Source: Hymenoscyphus infarciens (Eukaryota > Ascomycota > Leotiomycetes > Helotiales > Helotiaceae). From it: 64,000 bases of DNA. A program made the translations under genes and the position numbers. The notes beneath the pieces were generated by a model, which saw nothing but the letters and a program-made list of their open reading frames with translations, was not told the origin of the DNA and made no database searches. Position 1 is the first letter of the stretch, and the number at the start of each line of letters is the position of its first letter. Where the stretch lies: the NCBI GenBank assembly GCA_001414345.1, contig LLCB01000278.1:1-64000 (forward strand). The letters run 5' to 3'. Below, in pieces: positions 8,910 to 22,155 of this stretch.

Positions 8910-11900
8910 GGTGAAGTTGGATTGGTATCTTCAAGAAGAGAAAAAGAAGCAGTCAGTTGAATCAAAATCCGATGGGGCGGCGTGATAGAAGCTGGGTGAT
9001 AAATCTTTGTCTGCTTGGAGATTGAAGGTGAAAGATATTGGTTGTCTGGTTTCCATAAGGGCCGAACAGAGTTCTTTTATGAAGAATCCTATACAGAGTA
9101 TTAGGAATCTTGAAGCAAACACTGTAAAGGATTGAAGCTCAAGATCGGATTGCCCGATGTAGTACGAGCGTGATAGCCTCATGACGATGATGAGACTGAA
9201 TTTACGAATTTACGAAGGAGGCGAATATGGAAGTGGCGTCTTCTCATCCATGAGTTAGTGTTGGTCGAGTCCCAGGTATGAGGCACATCTGAGTTCCAAG
9301 TGTGAGGGACGCATGACAAACTACCAAAAGGGTCTTGATACTCAATCTCACTTGCTTGGGCAGGTAACATTGTACTTAGTGGTATCAAACGAGTATTTTC
9401 ATAAGTAGGAAGTTGTTAGTATTCCTTGTCGTATATGAATCGTAAATGATGACACGGATTTTGGAACTATAGAAATCAAAGTAGCGAGACTCAACCACCC
9501 ATGAAAGTGGTTCGTTGAGCCTCCGAGGGCAATACATACACGAGTTTTTGGCCTACAGGGGTGGTAGACTGCAGCGAGCTTTGGGAAGAAGAGATTTTCA
9601 GCTCCAAACCCCATGATTATCAATAAAACCTCTCGTATTTTGAAGGAGATTCGAAAGAAGCCTGGAAATGGGGGAACCGAGAGCGAAGATCCATACTTTC
9701 CGGAATGGGAAAGCATGACGCATGGTCGGCATACTATACTCGCCACCTCTGGTGTGAGACTCGCGTTTTAAGCTTAATCATTGACGATTTTCTTTGCTTG
9801 GTGTTTTTTGTGACTTTGAAACAAACACACTACCACGAGCCTCAAAGGCTCAAACAAATATGGTCCTTCGAGAAGCATAATGTTCCGAAAGTCCCTATAT
9901 CACTGAAGCTTTATCATTCCAAAGGCATGTAATGTCCCCACTTTGCATTAGAAACAAAGTGCCTATTTCAAATACCAGTATTGGGAAGCTTTGTAAGAGC
10001 CATTAGAAGCAGGAAATTGTCTGAGACTAAAAGGTCTCCATGGCTTGGAAGATTCGCACAGTCTGTTGGACCGAGATTGTGTTAAAGTGGTTTGCTAGAT
10101 GTGGCTTGGATGTTTTATGAGGGGGCGTATTTTCAAGACTCGTGAGGTGAGGCTGATAGGCTTCATCTCCCCGTACGTGTCACTGGATTCACCCAAATTG
10201 GGAAAGGGCAGGGGTTACCTCCCAAAATATCCATTGCGGGAAGGTTCGCTTAGGTGGGGAGACCATTAAGGCGATTAGGCCCCAACAGAAAAGTAGTACA
10301 CACGCCGCGTAAGGCAGTTTTTGGTTGTTCTTTTTGATCCATCCACTTTCTGTCGTCGACCAAGAATATTTTTGTTGCTTGCGGCATAATCATCTTCGTG
10401 GTAGCGAAATGCACACTGTAGGTAAGCAAAGCCCAATAGGCTGTCGTTGTCAGGGGTATGAGCATAGTGCCAAGTTTCTTCTTGATGAAACTATTCCGGG
10501 AGTCTTTGTAAGGTGATGGGGGTTTTAGTGATTCAGGAGTGATGCTTGAAAACTACGTATGGTAAAGCATTCGCGACATGCGCTGAGGATTGAATCCCCC
10601 GTAGTTGTTTACGTACAATGAAGGCGGTTTCGAAATTTGTCTATTACTGATGTACAGCTAGCTTATAACTGCCTGGGCATTCGAATTGAACGGTGCTATG
10701 GTAATATGGAGGTAACGATGCTTGGTGGGAGAGATGGGAGAGAGAAGCGCGCGTCATAAGAATCAGCAAGTAAAATTGAACGGCCGTATATGTAAACTGG
10801 ACAGGGTATCGGATCACTGGCTGAAAGATCCATCCACGGGAATAACAACAGCCGTAGATCCTCCGGATAAGAGGGGTATTGGGTCACAATTCTCGTTTAA
10901 TTACTGAATCGTTAATGGAGTCTCGTATTTTCAGCCCTGAATTGCGAAAATCTATGCTGGAATGCGGCGTACTGGGTCCCTAATAGTGGGAAACCCCATG
11001 TTCCACGGGCGGGAGTTTGCCCAAAAGATGATAGCCAGATATCACCGGGAATCCAAAGTTTTGATGGCTTCAACGCAGCATGGCTACTGACGATTGAACT
11101 AGAAAAAAACTACGAGATGTGGAACTTGGCCATTCCTTGCGGTTAAGCTGTGGTTGAAGGAATGGCAATTGCCACGATCTCTGTCCACACTCCGCTGCTA
11201 TTCACACATATTGGAAAAGGGTAATTTGGTGAGACACATGCCTCATATGCAGATTCCATGTCGAAATACAATAAATCCACTCAATGGTGAGCATTTGGAA
11301 TGAACACGGCCATCAAATTAAGATTTTCACCTCACAAAAGAAGCAACCCATCCGAGTGGTAAAAGCGTGTAAAGATTGCCACTGAGAGGTAATCACTTAG
11401 ATAAGGATGCTAATAAACCAACTCCGCATCTCACATCAGCACCCCTAAAATTATTAAGCGAGGATTAGCGGTAAGCTTAAGCATCGGGGGGGGGGAGGGG
11501 TTGTAGGAAAGTTTAACAAAAAAAATGACAAATGACAGTATGTAGAAAGTCCCCAGTATAATTCAATACTGGTATAGATCGAAACTGTCAACTCCTTTTT
11601 AAGAAATAATAAGCGCAACCGCCGAGTGTACCCCTGGACTGAGCCCTGACTGTGTCAGCACTAAACGCCGCGGATAGTGATTGGTTCTTGTAAGCCCGCA
11701 TACGAGTAGCGAAACGGCAAGTCCTCATCGCCGTCCACGTTTTCAGCACCCTCAAGCAAGATGCAGAACCAAACAACATGCCGGGTCACTTTGATACAAA
11801 TCCCAGAATAAGCCTGGGTGTTTAAAAGTAGGACCTGCAGTTGCTACACACGTTCGATCCTCCTCCGCGCCAGTGTGGCTCGGCTGCAGCCACCGCGAAT

Positions 11901-12057
11901 GCTTTAAGGAAGAACCCATGATCAGGCGGCCACTCTTACACTGAATTCCTACACGCTACTCATCTCGATCAATCTGACCTCAAGCTTGTACATTGCAATC
12001 GTTCTAGCGGCGACAAGCTAGCTCTTTTGATCAATCAAATTCGAGCTCGTATTGACA
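8910..12057. other. Long gene-free interval
   Basis: About 3.1 kb. Short open frames on both strands lack family resemblance or plausible splicing. A G-rich run near 11487-11500 is the only simple-sequence feature noticed. The last few hundred bases must contain the promoter and 5' UTR of the Zn2Cys6 gene starting at 12058. Confidence 0.45.
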
Positions 12058-14706
12058 ATGGTTTATTGTGGAAAACCAAGCAAGTCGTGTGCAGAATGTC
12101 GTTTGAGACGGACTAAGGTAAGCTCGTTCTCGCTACCGATGATCCTCCTTTCGTAATTAAGACCACTAACGTCCGCAGTGTGACATGAAAAAACCCTCAT
12201 GCTCACAATGTATTCGAGCACGCCGAGCGTGCAAAGGTGTACGTTACCGATATTTTCTCATATTCCTACTCTCGTCTAAGGGTTGTTTTCTCGCTAGCGT
12301 TTTTCCCTTTGATTGCGAGAGGTGTAGGTGATACCATAATGTCAAAACAAATCTTTCCTCATCACAAGTTACTACGCTCTCTAGTCCTACTCGAGACTCT
12401 CTGAGTTTCTGAGTCTCTTGGATGCAGAAACTGATTATATCCTAGTATAGAGATCCAAATGATTTGATGTTCCGCGACGAGTCTCGCGGTCTGATTGCTA
12501 AAGCTCAACGACAAAGTCCACCGAAGAAGACAACAGTAACGACCCACGTCATATCAACACGAATATTGGATGCTCAAGAGACGAACGCTTCCCCAGCCCC
12601 AGGTATTCGATTTGCGCCCGTTATTTCTGTTCCGGCGGGATTAGAAACCCCAGGTGAAGAGCAAGCAACGGCGTTTTTCTTTCAAAACTATGTGCCGGAT
12701 CGAATGTCTTTTCCGACTGGCGCTTTTCAATACCTGGAAGATCTTTTTAGTCGTGAAAACGTCGGACAAGCGGTTAAGGATGCTAGTGAGTATTCTCCGA
12801 GTTATTTTTTGGTTGTTTTAGGAGGATTGAGACACGATTTCCTCCTCAGACGTCTCAATTCCTCCTCACATAACCCTGTTCCGCCTAGTCTCCTCAGACA
12901 TACTTCTAGAAATGGCAATACTGACTCCGAGATTGTCCACAGTCACAGCATTAGGAATTGCGGGGCTATCCCGCTTCGTAAGCATAATCAATCCTTACCT
13001 TCGTAACTCCTATCTTGTATCTTCAATCCACCAACTAACCCACTATTTGATATTATGTAGTGGAAATCACCCAGCATTTTACTCAAGGCTCGCATCAAAT
13101 ATACATCATCTATGAGACTTCTCAGCTCGCAGTTAACGGACGCCAGCAAAGCTAAGTCCAATCAAACTTTTGCTGCCGTAATGTTATTAGGTCTCTACGA
13201 GGTTTGACACAGTCCCGAAAATAGTATTGAAACAAGTGTAACTCTAACGAAGAATAAGATAACAAACAGCCATAAGAAAGAATCCATGGACACGTGGACA
13301 AGGCATACTCTAGGTTCTTCGGCACTCATGAGATTTCGTGGCAAGAAACAACTTCGAGAGCCGTTAGGTCGAGAATTATTCCTTCATCACCGGTCTCAAG
13401 TCGTAAGCAATCCCACTCAATTCTCTCCAAAGACATCCTTTGACCAGGTCAGCTCGCCAATTGCATGCAAAGACATGTCTTCATACCTCCCTTTATTCGC
13501 GAGTGGAATGACAGTCTCGACATGGAGAACCCAAGCGAGCATGCCGCAACGGTTCTCTCCCAGCAATATATCAAATTTGTCGATTTACGTGCAGAATTAA
13601 AAGAATCGAAGGAATTCAGTAAACCAGAAGCTACCATATCTCGAGCAAATGCCATTGATGCCGAATGTGTAAAGTGGGAGCAAAACTGCCCTATAGAATA
13701 CTTTTATCGGAACTTCCAAGCAACGGAGCAAACGGAGGAGGTATTCGACGGGAAATACGATATCTACTCAAACCTTTGGATAGCCATGATCTGGAATAAC
13801 CAGCGGTCGCTTCGGATTCGATGTCAGGTTCTTATTCTCAATCAACTCAAACGCTTTTACCGAACTCACTTGACAGAAGTTTTGTTCAACGATCACACTT
13901 ATTGCCAGCGACAAACACAACAATCGGAGCAGATCATTCTCAAGTGTTCAGGAGAAATTATGGCCAGCATTCCGGGGTTCCTTGGATTTAAAGATGAACC
14001 CCATGCGGAACGGAAACTACCCAGATCGTTTAATGGTAATCTACTTCTCTGGCCTCTATTCAATGCGGGATGTAACGACGTTATCTCAAACGAGCGACGT
14101 GATTGGGTAGTTGGGAGACTTCGCTACATCTCGGATGTGATGAGCATAGAACAAGCTCGGCCTCTCATCCAGACTCTCGTCAGCAAAATGAGGATTCAGC
14201 ACTGGGGTGGACAGCCATCAAACCTGTTAGGAAACTCCATGTTGGGTGACATGAATTCCTCTCTCCTAATTCCCCAAAAAGCTCTCAATGCCAAAACCAC
14301 CCAAATCTGGAATGGGGGCCTTTCCGGTCCACAAAAAGAAAACTCACTCGCTTCACTGACCAGAAACTTTGCGACTCCCCAACGCAACATCTCAGACCTT
14401 TCAGTTGCTCAAACGAACAGTCTTTGCTCTAATATCACCACAATGCAACACAATTACGAATCGCTCAACTACCAGCAGAACTCTCACTTTCTGGATCCCA
14501 TATACCAAGAATCAACTCCAGAGTACACCACATACTCATCGGACAACTTCTCTACCACGATGTTAGAAACTCCGACTTTCCCGAATCCAACACCGATTTC
14601 TAACTCCTTCCATTCAGTTCCCTATCAAACATATGCGACCTCGATGCCGCTAGGAGATACGAGGGGTTTAGAGGCCAAGAGTGGCTTTTTTGAAGGAGAG
14701 TGGTAG
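12058..14706 (+). CDS. Zn2Cys6 fungal-type transcription factor
   Basis: Seven exons: 12058-12117, 12179-12238, 12446-12785, 12943-12977, 13061-13201, 13277-13402 and 13453-14706, giving 671 residues. The binuclear zinc cluster spans exons 1-2: SCAECRLRRTKCDMKKPSCSQCIRARRACKG split at the typical site, with all six Cys present. Exon 3 starts YRDPNDLMFRDES, a linker common in this class. Exons 4-6 carry TALGIAGLSRF, AAVMLLGLYE and SMDTWTRHTLG, the conserved blocks of the fungal-specific regulatory domain. The C terminus is low complexity. The role is nuclear DNA binding; target genes cannot be inferred. Weakest junction is the acceptor at 13276 (poor pyrimidine tract). Confidence 0.85.
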
Positions 14707-15069
14707 GGAGAATATGGGAGAAATTATGAATTGATGAATTCCTTTGTCATGGGCATTCAACGGCCCAGCTTGAAAGTGTATGATACTAGTAATTTTATTG
14801 AGTGACGAGGGATGGGCCATAAGAGTATACATTTCTTCCGGGGGAAGTGGCATTAGTAAAAATATGTGGTAGAACTTTTCTGTTTTGCTGTGAACCCCTA
14901 CGTGACTTTGGAGTGGGAGCGAACCAAACCAACTAGCCATATTCAAAGGGGCAGTAAATACATCGGGCTCGCACCTTCCTACCCACCTAGAACCCAGATC
15001 TCGTTGTTCCGGCTTTTTAGGGTAATTCAAAGCAATTATTCTAAACACTTGCAGCAATTTAAAATATTA
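14707..15069. other. 3' flank of Zn2Cys6 gene up to mobile element
   Basis: No gene. The stretch 15017-15068, directly next to the element at 15070, resembles 29591-29640 (see findings). Confidence 0.4.
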
Positions 15070-16027
15070 CAGTGAGTTACGAGTTAAGCTTCCTTTTTAA
15101 CGATATTTTATAAACCGTGCGTTTTTAGATTTTTTTTCTTCTTCTTTATTTATTTTAGAATATAGAAAACTAAAGTACTCTTTATGTATTTAGACTTAGC
15201 TAGAAAGAACTACTATATCTTTTTATACCTCTTTATTACTATATCTAAGTAAGTATACTAAGAATAAACTTAATAATACTTAATTCTTAGAAACCCCTTT
15301 TTTATAAGAATTTTTTTTACATCTTTATAATTCTACTAAGACCCGATAAAAATTTAGACATATATCTAAATGTCTGTTTTCTTCCTAAAAAGTTTATAGA
15401 GTAAGAAAGGAGGTATAGAGCTCTTATTATCTATTCTTAAAGATATAATAATATATATTCAGTGTGAGAAAAAAGTACTCCGGTACTCAAGTAGTACTCT
15501 GAGTAGTCTGAGTAGAGTAGAGTAGAGTTTGAGTAGTATGTTCTTTGAGTAGAGTAGAGTAGTTACTTAGAACTACTCAAGTAGTACTCTAAGTTATATA
15601 CTATGAATAGAAACAAACAACTAACTAAAGTACAAAATAGCTCTCTTCAAAGTTATCCTCGTTAGCCTTCTTATATATAGTAAGTACTTATATTTATTAT
15701 TAAAGAAGCTACGTATTATAGAGTACAAAGGAGATCTCGCTTAAGCTGCCGGCGGCCTAGGAACGCCATCCCGATGACACTCCGAGACACGGTCCGAGTC
15801 GGTCAGTACTACTCAAAGTACTACTCAGAGTTACTCAGAGTACTATGAGTAGAGTAGAGTAGTACTTAAAATCGGTTGAGTAGAGTAGAGTAGTGACCAC
15901 TACTCTACTCTACTCTACTCATTTCTTTCGCTGTATATATTAAAGGGTGTCTAGGTAAAAAAAAAATTCTAAAAACGCATAGTTTATAAAATATCGTTAA
16001 AAGGGAAACTTAATTCGCAACTCACTG
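15070..16027. mobile_element. TA-flanked TIR element (Tc1/mariner or pogo-type MITE), interrupted
   Basis: Terminal inverted repeats of about 70 bp: the left begins CAGTGAGTTACGAGTTAAG at 15070, and the reverse complement of the right end begins CAGTGAGTTGCGAATTAAG at 16027. The mismatches between the arms are mostly transitions. The element is flanked by TA on both sides (15068-15069 and 16028-16029), the target duplication of Tc1/mariner/pogo elements. No transposase frame is present, so it is a non-autonomous copy. About 482 bp of it (element plus one duplication) is a later hAT-type insertion at 15460-15933, leaving an original length near 476 bp. Confidence 0.8.
15460..15933. mobile_element. 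hAT-type MITE, copy A, nested
   Basis: 474 bp with imperfect terminal inverted repeats CAGTGTGAGAAA / CAGCGAAAGAAA and an exact 8-bp target duplication TATATATT at 15452-15459 and 15934-15941. An 8-bp duplication plus a CAG start is typical of the hAT superfamily. The ends are packed with GAGTAGAGTAG-type subterminal repeats on both sides of an AT-rich core, as in elements bound by hAT transposases. No coding capacity. It sits inside the TA-flanked element, so it inserted later. Relatives are at 45357-45702 and 48532-49206. Confidence 0.85.
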
Positions 16028-16029
16028 TA

Positions 16030-17004
16030 ACCCAAGTGTTTCGAACTTTGAAGTTCACTTGTCCCAAAGTATTAGGTGTTGAAGTTGGAAGTTACTGCCA
16101 CTTTTAATGTCCACTGCGAGGTTGCCTAGGTTGCTCAAATTCGAGGTCGAGGTGACAAGGTTGAGGGGTGTTGAAGGGTATTAAGGTGGTGGAGAGGGAA
16201 GGAGCAAGCGAGTGGTTGACAGAAGGTCGAGGACTTGAGGGTCGTCGCTCCTTCCAAACCAACGTAAGGTTCAGGACCCAGAATCTCCCGTCTCAAGTAT
16301 AACCCCCCCCTCCTCATCCATATATATATCTTTTCGTTGTTGAAAACGGATCGCGGGGGGTGAGAAGAAATTTTCGCTCTAAGGACGATTGTTCGTGAGG
16401 TCGCATTTTGATCAACCCTCGGACTCGAAACGTTGAAAGACAACACCATGAGCCCCAAACTAGTATACAAGACAGCTAGGTGGAGCAAAGTTACGCTAGC
16501 ATCTTGTCCTCTTTCCTCGCTCCATCCTTTTGCTTTTTCAAAAATTACTCGCCGCGTCACGTGAGTGGATTGCAGTATGGGATAGTCAGGTGGCTGGCCT
16601 CGATGATCACCCACTGCCCTAGATTTTAGTAACTTGCCTCCTGCTCAGTTTCTGCGCTTGGTGGGTATGGTCGTGTAGCGAGTAGAAGAGTGCCTCGTCA
16701 GATTAACAGCCTCTAAGAATCACAAAATCACAAGTTCAAGGAATAAGGTGGTACTCAAGTTCCTAAGGAGCGCCTAAATGGCCACTCATGCAATTTTTGT
16801 TGTTATAAATATAATATACCTGGTGGTATTTAATGCGACGCGAAGAGAAATAGCACCACCACCAAGCTAACTTTCGCCCTTCAATATGCAACCGAAAACT
16901 TTGATTATGTCCCTTCCAAATCCAAAGAGGAGTGCAAAAACAAATCCATCTTTTCTAGCCTCGTCCCAAACACCCATTAGCTCTTTTTCTCGTGGGCTAA
17001 ATTC
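16030..17004. other. Intergenic, no gene supported
   Basis: A 159-codon open frame on the minus strand (16135-16614) has no recognisable motif and is not called. No repeat structure noticed. Confidence 0.4.
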
Positions 17005-19658
17005 TTACAAAAGCAATGCTACGAATGAAATTATGGCACCAGTGACGAGAACCATGTTCAATCCCCCGTTGGAACTTCCGGCTCCATTGGTCGTGATGTG
17101 TGGAGTTGATGATGTGCCGTTATTTATTGAAACTGCCGTTATGGTGGTGACGTTTGGTGCAGCAGATGGGTGTCCAGTACTGCCCTGAACGCAGAGACCT
17201 GGGTTGTTCCACAAAGCATCAGCGGCATATTGCCACAGATAGCTATAATCTGCCAGCATTTGCTGGGTGTAGAAGATACGGCAATCCGCAGCTTGGTACG
17301 TAAAGTGGAGCGGAACATCTTGCTTGGACTGACGGACTTGATTCAGTAAATTAACACTGAACCGTGTTGCATAATCTTTGACTTGGAGAGGGATAGATTT
17401 GTTGCTGGGGAAGAGATCCGCAGTTAGATTTGGGTTGAATGCCAGAACGGCAGCCACTTGATTGTCGATATTGGTGTAGGCTTGGAGTCGAGACCCTCTG
17501 ACACCCGCTACACCTTGCATTTGTCCCGGTACAGGGCTGCCACCAGCGACGACAACCTTGACACCAGCCTGGGTGTGCATTTCTTCGGCAAATATTGTAC
17601 AGGTAGAACTACATGCACCCTAGTAGGGGTCAGTATATATCTTTAGGAAGACTTGCATGAAAATAGAGAATATTCTAAGGGTTAATGGTGTTTGAACCTA
17701 CGTTGGTGAGTATGAGAACATCTTTAGCAGCGAAGACTTGAGGCGCCCTTGGGAATTTTACGCCTAGGGCGGCAGCCAATTCATTGTTCCGGGTAATGTT
17801 CTGGCGAAAGGTATTCGAGATTCGATCTCCGTTTTGAGTCTGCTGGCCAGCGAGTGCAGCCCAGCTGGAAAATGGGTTGTTATTGGCGTCAAATTCTGCC
17901 GGAAACCAATACGGGTCAGCAGTTTCACTTTGATTCCTGATAACTGCTTGGACGCTCGCATTGGCGGCACCGATAGTTGAGCCGATAAGATCCACTGCTT
18001 TTGGTACTCTAAACTGGCCTCCAGCGAAAGGGGTGAGAGTTGGAAAGAGCTGCTGGAACAATTCAAACCCCTATGATAGCACCAAAGCATCAGTACCGTT
18101 CAATCAAGCAGTTGAGAAGCAAGAGAAGCAAAACATACCGCTGCCACTAATCCACCGCCGTTGGACTGAACATCGATTACTAGCTTCTTCATTCCTGTAC
18201 TTTTGCATTTTGCAAGGAATTCCTCTACTGATTGAGCAAAGGAAAGTATATCCTCCGCTATCACGAACTCGAAACTCGTTAGAGATAGCACGGCGGTTGA
18301 TGATTTATTCAAGAAGTAGCCTGTAAGAAACCCTCCAGCACCGAGATTCTTTTGTACCAAAACTGGCCTAGGGTAAGGAGCTGTATCACGAGTCAGTTTC
18401 AAAGCTGAAGAATTAGATGAGAATCTAACGCACCTCCCCACTCTTTCTTTGAAGGCCCTTGTGTTTCATTCGCTGGTGCTTTCACTTCTTCCTTTGCAGG
18501 CGCAACGAACTTATCATAGACATCTTGGCCATCCTTAATATCAGTGAAATTAACCGAAAGTGGAACGGACCATTCCTGGGATACAGTTGTTCCATTTGCG
18601 AAGGTCAAAGTGAGATTAGCACTCCCAGGGTATAGTAAGATGCCCTCAAAGGTTGAGCCGCCTCCAACCCCAGCAACTTTGTTGACAAACAGTTGGTTCC
18701 AGTCGGTTTGAGGATCGATAAAACCGACAACGAAGTCTTTCGCGAATTGAGTCATGTAATCAGCTGCTGGTTTTCCATTGATAGTTTTGACGGGCGAGGG
18801 AGCCTTTGCGGTCGTGTTTTTGGCGCCAAAATCACCTAGTGGTATCTGTTAGCGAAATTCGATACAAGATCTATTTTCACTCACTGTAAACATATATTTC
18901 TGGCAGTTTGACGCCATCTTGTGAGATAGATACGAACTGGTAGGGCGCGACGAAGGGGAAAACAGCAAGCAAAGGGAGGTAAACACCGAAATGCCCATCG
19001 TGTGAAGATTGGAAAAGCTTGGAAACTGCAACTTCGAAATCATATTCTCCCTTGTACTTTCCACTGGTGACAGAACTAGCGATTGTGTCGAGTCCACCCA
19101 TTATGTCGACCGCTGGTTGCTGATAAGAAGGAGGGGGATTCTTTAGCCACCCTAAGGTAGCTTGAAACTCTACGTAAGGCTTGATGAATTTAATCCACTC
19201 AGTGGCTGCCGTCTTATTTAGAGGGACCGATTGCAAACATGCGTATGCAAGGTGGGCAGGAATTGGATCTTCCTCTGCGAAAGCAGCAAGAACATCAGAA
19301 TCCGCTGTTTTGGTTCGTCAGTCAATTCTCTCGAGGGAGTCCTGGCAGTAACTTTGGTGAACATGCCTGTGTCTTTATTCGCATTCGCCAGATAATATAT
19401 TCCTTGTCCAGCTGCGATCAAAGCGCAAGCCGCGTCGGGGTTGATTTCGAGGCTTGAATTTCCATTTGCAAGAACGGCAGTAGAGGTAGGTCTCAGAGAA
19501 GAAGAGGTCCTAGAAGATACATGAACGGAATGAGATGGAGTTGTAGAGCGAGAAAGAGTGGCAGAAGGCCGGACGCTTGAAGATGGAAGTCCCAAAGCTG
19601 GCTGGACAAGGGCTCCAGCCGCGAAGGCGAGTTTCGTGATTAAGGAAGCCCAAGGCAT
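17005..19658 (-). CDS. Secreted, GPI-type peptidase S41 family protein
   Basis: Six exons: 19367-19658, 18885-19304, 18434-18835, 18139-18380, 17702-18070 and 17005-17619, giving 779 residues. An N-terminal signal peptide (MPWASLITKLAFAAGALVQPALG) is followed by a Ser/Thr-rich stretch. The core has PAHLAYACLQSVPL, DGHFGVYLPLL, MKKLVIDVQSNGGG and GACSSTCTIFAEEM, the blocks of the fungal CPAF/tail-specific-protease-like S41 group; serines in the last block are candidate nucleophiles. The C terminus (GAGSSNGG plus a hydrophobic tail ending FVALLL) looks like a GPI-anchor signal. All introns are GT-AG except intron 1, where only a GC donor (G|GCATGT) keeps the frame. If that intron is not real, the gene is frameshifted near residue 97. 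Confidence 0.82.
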
Positions 19659-22155
19659 GTTTTAAAGAGAGTGCAGGTATGTATTAATTGCCTGTGTGAC
19701 TGATGGAGAAGAAAGGTTACAGTATGAGAAGGCACATAGTAGTTATATACAAAAGCATTCTGCAAAATCCATCCAACAACGACAAAAAGTATATGGACTT
19801 GCTGCGCCATATTTCCAACTCTCATTAAGCTCATGCAAGCCACAAGCCCCGAGGTGAGCCGGTACGATAGGCGAAGGAAGGTACGACGGTTGAAATTGGG
19901 GTGCGGCTCGCTTGGGGATCCTTCGGAGACCTGTCAAAGACCCTAGCAGAAAGACCCCCAGATTTAGGGCTGAAACCTCTGGTTGGACCTAGGGAACTTG
20001 TGATTCGTGAGAGTTTACGAAGGCCATCGCAACTTAGAGAGAAACTACCTTCAAATTAGGTGATCCTTTAATTTCTTACTCCTCTGGAACGACAGATGAA
20101 TGATGTGAGCGGCCCCAGAGACTCATACCATGGGAATTACTCGTGCAGAACAATGATGACTCGCACCCTATAAATGAAGACTAAAGAGAATTTCAAACAC
20201 TGTAAAAGCAATAAGACAATCTAGAAATAATTGATTAAAAGAATTGTGGATATTTTACTCCGTACCCCATGGAAATTGAAAGGCGGACCCCGACCAGTGT
20301 GGAGAGGGCTGTGTGCAGTAGTAGAACCAAAACCCCCGTCTAGCTTCTTGGATGTGGTTGGGATCAAAAATAGAATGTTTACAGTAATGTAGATGGAAAA
20401 CTAGGATAGAAAGCACCCTGGGGTCCTCTACGTGAAGACCTCCAATAACAGGGGATGTCAAACTTGTCTTGGAAGTTGGAACATTGAGAGCAGTATCGCG
20501 AGATGACAGGGAAAGAAGAGATCAATCATACGAAGCAGGAGATAGGAAAATTGAATCTTCCTAAACGCTGCTAGAAGACAAAGCATCGTATATCGTTTGA
20601 GTGAATCCGCCAATTTGATCGCATCGAGTGGGCATAAGCTAATGTAGGAGTTAGCTACACTTACAGAATGAGTCCCATCAGCGAAGAATAAGGTAAATTT
20701 CCAACCACGTATAAGTAATGCAAGGGGGTGTGTGATACGACTGTCGTCGTTCAGCGGGCCAATGAGAATTTTGATCCTCCAGGATTCGAGACATACAAAA
20801 ACCTGTACAGCCCCTCCTGGCATTTACTTAGCAGGATCCAAGGGTAGCTACTAGTGGGTTGCAAGGTATTTTGCAAGGTGATTTCTGGGCTGTACAGGAG
20901 TATGTATCGAGTCCAATCATGTCGTTCAAACTGTTGCTGTGCCCCAAGTTATACGACCCGCTACACAGTATGCCACCTTGGCCGTTCAATAACTTGCCAC
21001 TGTAATCGAAAGCGATTGGAGGCCTGGAACCCCCCGAGATTGCCGTGAACTGTGCCTTTAAGCTAACTTTTAGCACTTTGTCGTTCCCGAGAACCAAGTC
21101 TGGGTCTTATTCCCAAATGTTGTTTGCCTGGCAAGAGTAAAGGGTTTCCGAAGTCCGAGAATATGAAGTGTCAGGGCAAAACCAGAGCAAAGCACGTTTC
21201 TGAAGATATTTAATCTGGTGTTTTGATTTGATGTCGCGGTATCCTCCTCGTACTCCAAGCATCAAGCCGGCTCCTCGTTGTCTGGACTGCATTTGAAGAA
21301 TTGTACAACTGGCTGGCCATTATTCTGCGGCTATGGCGGTGTAGCTGTATATAGAAATCCGCGGGATTCTTTTGTCGTGTCGCTGTGACTGGAATCTCAT
21401 CGTCGAACTCTGAATTTTCCCTTGCCATCCCCAGTCCATACTTTGTTTGCTGGCTTTGTGTATATCACCGCATAGCTACCGCTCTTTCCAGCAAGGTTGG
21501 CCTCTCCTCTCGCACCCAATCACCCCGTTTGTGGCGAGTTTGTTGTACCCGTGGTAGGGGGGTTCGGTGGCATACGGTGCGCTTGAATCAAATTACAGAG
21601 ATGGATCCGCGAGTAGGCTATTCCGAAGTTGAACAAAGTATGTGCTCTTAAGAGATGGGAGAGATTGTTAAGGTCCCCCTTTCCCCGCCTGAACAGAACG
21701 TCTGAGAGCCTCAGGCTAACAAGGTTGGCTTCAGTGTGACAGTAAAGAGGTATTTCTATTCTCTCTAGCTCAATATTCTAGTATGTTTTTATTAAACAAT
21801 CATTTCAACTGCCTACATGGTTAGGCTAATGCTTTGAATGGTACAACAAAGTGGAAACAGCAAAAGCTATTTACTGCTTCGTGTTGGCTGTCTTCTAGAT
21901 GTTTGGGTGCCATCAACCGTTATCGGTCAGCAGTGTCACTTCAAGAGTCCAAATTCATGCAAAAATGTATGTACAGCCATCCAAATTTACAAATCCAAGC
22001 CCAAATCATCCTTAAACCCACACCCCATCATTTCCTTGCCCCAAAATCCATACTCATATACACTCAAAACTCCCTTTCCCAACCATTCCTCCTTCCCTAA
22101 ATCATATACAAGAATTTTGCTTCAAGACCTCCCAATTCCCCCAATCCTCCTTTCA
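19659..22155. other. Gene-poor interval
   Basis: About 2.5 kb between the S41 gene start and the GT90 gene end. Minus-strand frames at 20458-20823 and 20828-21097 are short and featureless. No RNA gene or repeat identified. Confidence 0.4.

Noticed and set aside
16135..16614. 159-codon minus-strand frame
   Set aside because: No recognisable domain or signal peptide, and nothing family-like in its sequence.
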